Below are positions 5,587-7,274 of a DNA stretch of 7,274 nucleotides, in pieces. The translations under genes were made by a program, and so were the position numbers. This stretch comes from Microbacterium sp. (lineage in GTDB: Bacteria > Actinomycetota > Actinomycetes > Actinomycetales > Microbacteriaceae), in the NCBI GenBank assembly GCA_003524435.1, contig DQHP01000161.1, positions 8,316 through 15,589 on the forward strand, read 5' to 3'. How positions within the stretch are numbered: position 1 is the stretch's first letter; each line of letters starts with the position of its first letter. Below the pieces are notes generated by a model. The model searched no databases and was not told the origin of the DNA. It saw nothing but the letters and a program-made list of their open reading frames with translations.

Positions 5587-6149
5587 CTGACACGCCGCAC
5601 CGGCCGCACGAGCCAATCGTCCTGTACCGCGCGGCACTCCTGCCTGGCTACCGCATCTTCATGACGATATTCATCAGCGTCGCGGCGCTGTTTCCCACGC
5701 TGGCGCTGGTGACGATCACGAGTGCCACTCTCGAAGCTCGCACCCCGCTGTGGATGCTGATCGGAAGCGTCGCCGCTCTCGTGATGCTGATCGTGCTGGT
5801 CGGCTTGCTCTTCCTGGCGGTGCGAGGAGCCCGGTCATCCTTCACCGTGACGACGGCGGGGATCTGCATCAAAGAGATCTTCCGCACCACCGATATCGCC
5901 TGGGCCGATGTGGCAGTTATCCAGATCGATCAGGCCCTCATGCAGCGCGGCCGAGCAGTCGTCGTCACGCGCGACGGAAATCGACCCCCTTCGTCGATCA
6001 CCGCAGCGAGGTTCGCCATGCGGCGCGGGGAGTCGACCTACGATCACGGACCGGAATTGTTACATCCGGCTGTTCCGGTTCGCGTCGCGATCGACGCTCA
6101 CCAGCGCTACCTCCGCGGCGAGTTCACCCGCCCCCACCCCTTCGGCTGA
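5583..6149 (+). CDS. Two-helix membrane protein with PH-like cytoplasmic domain
   Basis: The 188-residue product has a short polar N-terminus, two strong hydrophobic segments (about residues 26-46 and 57-80) and a soluble part (81-188). The segment S-F-T-V-T-T-A-G-I-C-I-K followed by I-A-W-A-D-V-A-V-I-Q-I resembles bacterial PH-like domains found in small actinobacterial membrane proteins, where a strand-turn-strand precedes a W-x-D-V element. That assignment is by pattern only. The ATG overlaps the response-regulator stop as ATGA (5583-5586), with no separate ribosome binding site, so it is probably translated by coupling as the third gene of the sensor operon. This makes an accessory or output role for the two-component system plausible. 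I cannot name a specific function. Confidence 0.8.
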   Translation: MTDTPHRPHEPIVLYRAALLPGYRIFMTIFISVAALFPTLALVTITSATLEARTPLWMLIGSVAALVMLIVLVGLLFLAVRGARSSFTVTTAGICIKEIFRTTDIAWADVAVIQIDQALMQRGRAVVVTRDGNRPPSSITAARFAMRRGESTYDHGPELLHPAVPVRVAIDAHQRYLRGEFTRPHPFG

Positions 6150-6265
6150 CCTCCCCATCCCCCCTAAGCGTCGAGCCCCCGTCTTAGCGCCGAGACCCCG
6201 TCGCAATTTCACAAATGCGACGGGGGGGTCGACGGTAAGACAGGGGCTCGACAGGGGGAGGGAGG
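6150..6265. repeat. Long imperfect inverted repeat between convergent genes
   Basis: The intergenic gap between the PH-like protein gene and the reductase gene is almost filled by one large palindrome. From the centre outward the paired arms are 6196-6205 with 6216-6225 (10 bp, loop 6206-6215), 6191-6193 with 6229-6231, 6188-6189 with 6233-6234, 6181-6186 with 6236-6241, and 6170-6179 with 6243-6252 (10 bp). Outer C-rich and G-rich tracts (6160-6164 with 6254-6258, and 6150-6155 with 6260-6265) extend it. About 31 core pairs plus 11 outer pairs can form. There is no T-run and no coding capacity. It may be a bidirectional terminator for the two convergent transcripts or one copy of a dispersed palindromic repeat. 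Confidence 0.7.
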
Positions 6266-6279
6266 AAGCGGCGTGGGCG

Positions 6280-6852
6280 TTACGCGTTGACGAGCTCCGC
6301 GGAGTGCTGCACGCGCGAGATGAGGCCGTTGAACGCCTCGAGGTAGCCAACGAGGAACCCAGCGGTGCTCTCATCCGTGACCTGGCCGTCTTCGGTGAAC
6401 AGGCCGGGGCGGTCCTGGATGAAGCCCTCGGGCTGTCCCATGGTTACGGCACTGAAGTGGCCGAGGATCGCACGCAGGTGCTGCTGCGCAGCGGCGGTGG
6501 CGACGCCCGAACCAGAGGTGCCGATCACAGCGACGGGCTTGCCGAAGAACGACATGTCTCCGTAGGGACGCGTCGACCAGTCAAGAGCGTTCTTGAGCAC
6601 ACCCGGGATAGAGCGGCTGTATTCGGGAGTGATGATGATGACTCCGTCGACGTCGGCGATGGCCTTCTTGAAGTCATTAGCGGCTTCGGGGAAGTCACCG
6701 TCGTAGTCGGGTGAGTAAAAGGGCAGGTCCTTGATCGGAATTTCGACGAGTTCGGCGCCCTCGGGGGCGAGGTTTGCGAGCACGCGCGAGAGGCGGCGGT
6801 TGATGGAGGTGCTGGAGATGCTGCCGACGATGTATCCGATGGTGCGAGTCAC
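6280..6852 (-). CDS. NAD(P)H-dependent FMN reductase / flavodoxin-like oxidoreductase
   Basis: This 190-residue cytoplasmic protein belongs to the NADPH-dependent FMN reductase family, which uses NAD(P)H to reduce FMN, quinones or related electron acceptors. The FMN phosphate loop is G-S-I-S-S-T-S-I-N-R-R-L at 10-21. The conserved flavin-contact segment T-P-E-Y-S-R-S-I-P-G-V-L-K-N-A-L-D-W is at 75-92, and a second loop G-T-S-G-S-G-V lies near 110-116. Length is normal for the family. The GTG at 6852 is the start because the fold begins immediately and GAAGGA (6860-6865 on the minus strand) is well spaced seven bases away. Transcription likely begins from the TATAAT box at 6922-6927, giving a leader of about 60 bases. 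The physiological substrate is unknown, and the divergent benE neighbour does not prove a shared pathway. Confidence 0.92.
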   Translation of the reverse strand: MTRTIGYIVGSISSTSINRRLSRVLANLAPEGAELVEIPIKDLPFYSPDYDGDFPEAANDFKKAIADVDGVIIITPEYSRSIPGVLKNALDWSTRPYGDMSFFGKPVAVIGTSGSGVATAAAQQHLRAILGHFSAVTMGQPEGFIQDRPGLFTEDGQVTDESTAGFLVGYLEAFNGLISRVQHSAELVNA

Positions 6853-6921
6853 AGGGTGTTCCTTCTGTTCGGGCTCAGAGCGAGCCGTGGCTGTCTAGAG
6901 AGGTCAACGACCACCTCCAAG

Positions 6922-6927
6922 ATTATA
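6922..6927 (-). promoter_or_regulatory. Consensus -10 box (TATAAT) for the FMN reductase gene
   Basis: The minus strand reads TATAAT exactly, about 70 bases before the GTG start and upstream of the GAAGGA ribosome binding site. A GTAATG hexamer 17 bases upstream (6945-6950) is only a weak -35 match. A weak -35 beside a perfect -10 fits a promoter controlled by a bound regulator. Confidence 0.6.
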
Positions 6928-6935
6928 TTCCTGTG

Positions 6936-6948
6936 AATGCAATGCATT
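6936..6948. promoter_or_regulatory. Palindromic candidate operator in the reductase/benE divergent region
   Basis: AATGCA (6936-6941) and TGCATT (6943-6948) are perfect inverted half-sites around one central A. The site sits between the -10 box of the reductase promoter and its expected -35 position, and 24 bases before the -10-like box of benE. A dimeric repressor bound here would block the reductase promoter and could also affect benE. The binding protein is unknown. Confidence 0.45.
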
Positions 6949-6971
6949 ACCTGAGCGTGCTTACCCCGCGC

Positions 6972-6977
6972 TACCCT
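6972..6977 (+). promoter_or_regulatory. Candidate -10 box for leaderless benE
   Basis: TACCCT (TANNNT) is followed by seven bases and the ATG at 6985. No ribosome binding site precedes the ATG; the bases between are C-rich. TTACCT (6947-6952) at 19 bases upstream is a weak possible -35. Confidence 0.45.
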
Positions 6978-6984
6978 CACCCAT

Positions 6985-7274
6985 ATGACCGATGCGCCCG
7001 CCCCGCTTTCGCGCCCCATCATGGCGGGCATCGTCACTGCCCTCGTCGGCTTCACCAGCTCATTCGCCGTCGTGCTCACCGGGCTCGACGCCGTCGGCGC
7101 ATCTCCGGCACAGGCAGCCAGCGGGCTGCTGATCCTCAGCATCACGATGGGATTAAGTTGTGTCGTCCTCGCCTGGCGATATCGGATGCCGATCACCGTG
7201 GCCTGGTCCACCCCCGGCGCGGCGCTCCTCGCCGCAACAGGACTCGTCGAAGGCGGCTGGCCGGCGGCTACCGG
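6985..7274 (+). CDS. benE: BenE-family benzoate/H+ symporter (N-terminal part, runs off the window)
   Basis: The 96 visible complete codons encode a short polar start and then hydrophobic helices. The stretches G-F-T-S-S-F-A-V-V-L-T-G-L (about residues 22-34) and Y-R-M-P-I-T-V-A-W-S-T-P-G-A-A-L-L (66-82) are typical of BenE transporters, inner-membrane proteins related to the nucleobase/sulfate permease fold and thought to import benzoate with protons. Three hydrophobic segments are visible (about 12-33, 42-64 and 70-87). The ATG at 6985 is supported by the TACCCT box upstream and by homology starting soon after. The substrate is assigned by family only, and many BenE-like proteins are uncharacterised. 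The gene is divergent from the reductase gene, with 132 bases between their starts. Confidence 0.88.
   Translation, partial: MTDAPAPLSRPIMAGIVTALVGFTSSFAVVLTGLDAVGASPAQAASGLLILSITMGLSCVVLAWRYRMPITVAWSTPGAALLAATGLVEGGWPAAT

Noticed and set aside
4378..5637. 419-codon minus-strand open frame
   Set aside because: Antisense to the sensor kinase and response regulator; rich in Arg, Ser and His with no domain pattern.
5908..6714. 268-codon plus-strand open frame crossing the palindrome
   Set aside because: It overlaps the end of the PH-like gene in another frame, runs through the inverted repeat and is antisense to the reductase gene.
1..7274. CRISPR array, tRNA/rRNA genes, insertion sequence or phage genes
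   Set aside because: No regularly spaced direct repeats, no cloverleaf or rRNA-like segments and no transposase, integrase or phage motifs were seen in any frame.

Overview
The window looks like chromosomal DNA from a high-GC actinobacterium, most likely a Microbacteriaceae member such as Microbacterium. The signs are high GC with G/C third codon positions, GTG starts, 4-base gene overlaps, promoter-like TANNNT boxes placed 6-7 bases before start codons with no usable ribosome binding site, and frequent GGATGC/GCATCC hexamers. The genus is an inference; no rRNA or marker comparison is possible here.

Left end (1-561): the 3' end of a membrane protein gene (probably an MFS transporter, + strand) meets, tail to tail, a 60-codon minus-strand remnant. 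The remnant starts as an ABC-transporter ATPase, stops inside the Walker A motif, and continues in frame as the last ~20 residues of a LuxR-type response regulator. This looks like the scar of a deletion that removed most of an ATPase-(permease)-(kinase)-regulator operon. The ~200 bases upstream of it hold two hairpin-forming inverted repeats.

Nucleotide and sugar metabolism (562-2051, minus strand): pyrE (orotate phosphoribosyltransferase) is followed, through a GTGA overlap, by a ROK-family sugar kinase that lacks the family's usual zinc site.

Plus-strand block (2116-6149): a YbhB/PEBP-family protein, then exonuclease III with an unusual acidic C-terminal tail, then a tight three-gene operon. 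That operon encodes a NarL-type sensor kinase, its LuxR-type response regulator and a two-helix membrane protein with a PH-like cytoplasmic domain, joined by two ATGA overlaps.

Right end (6150-7274): a long imperfect inverted repeat fills the gap between convergent genes. A minus-strand NADPH-dependent FMN reductase family gene follows, with a consensus TATAAT promoter and an adjacent palindrome. The start of a divergent benE (benzoate/H+ symporter family) gene runs off the window.

Most genes are ordinary housekeeping or regulatory genes. I see no complete new defence or mobile system. The most unusual items are the ABC/LuxR deletion scar, the long intergenic inverted repeat, the exonuclease III tail and the four candidate leaderless promoters.
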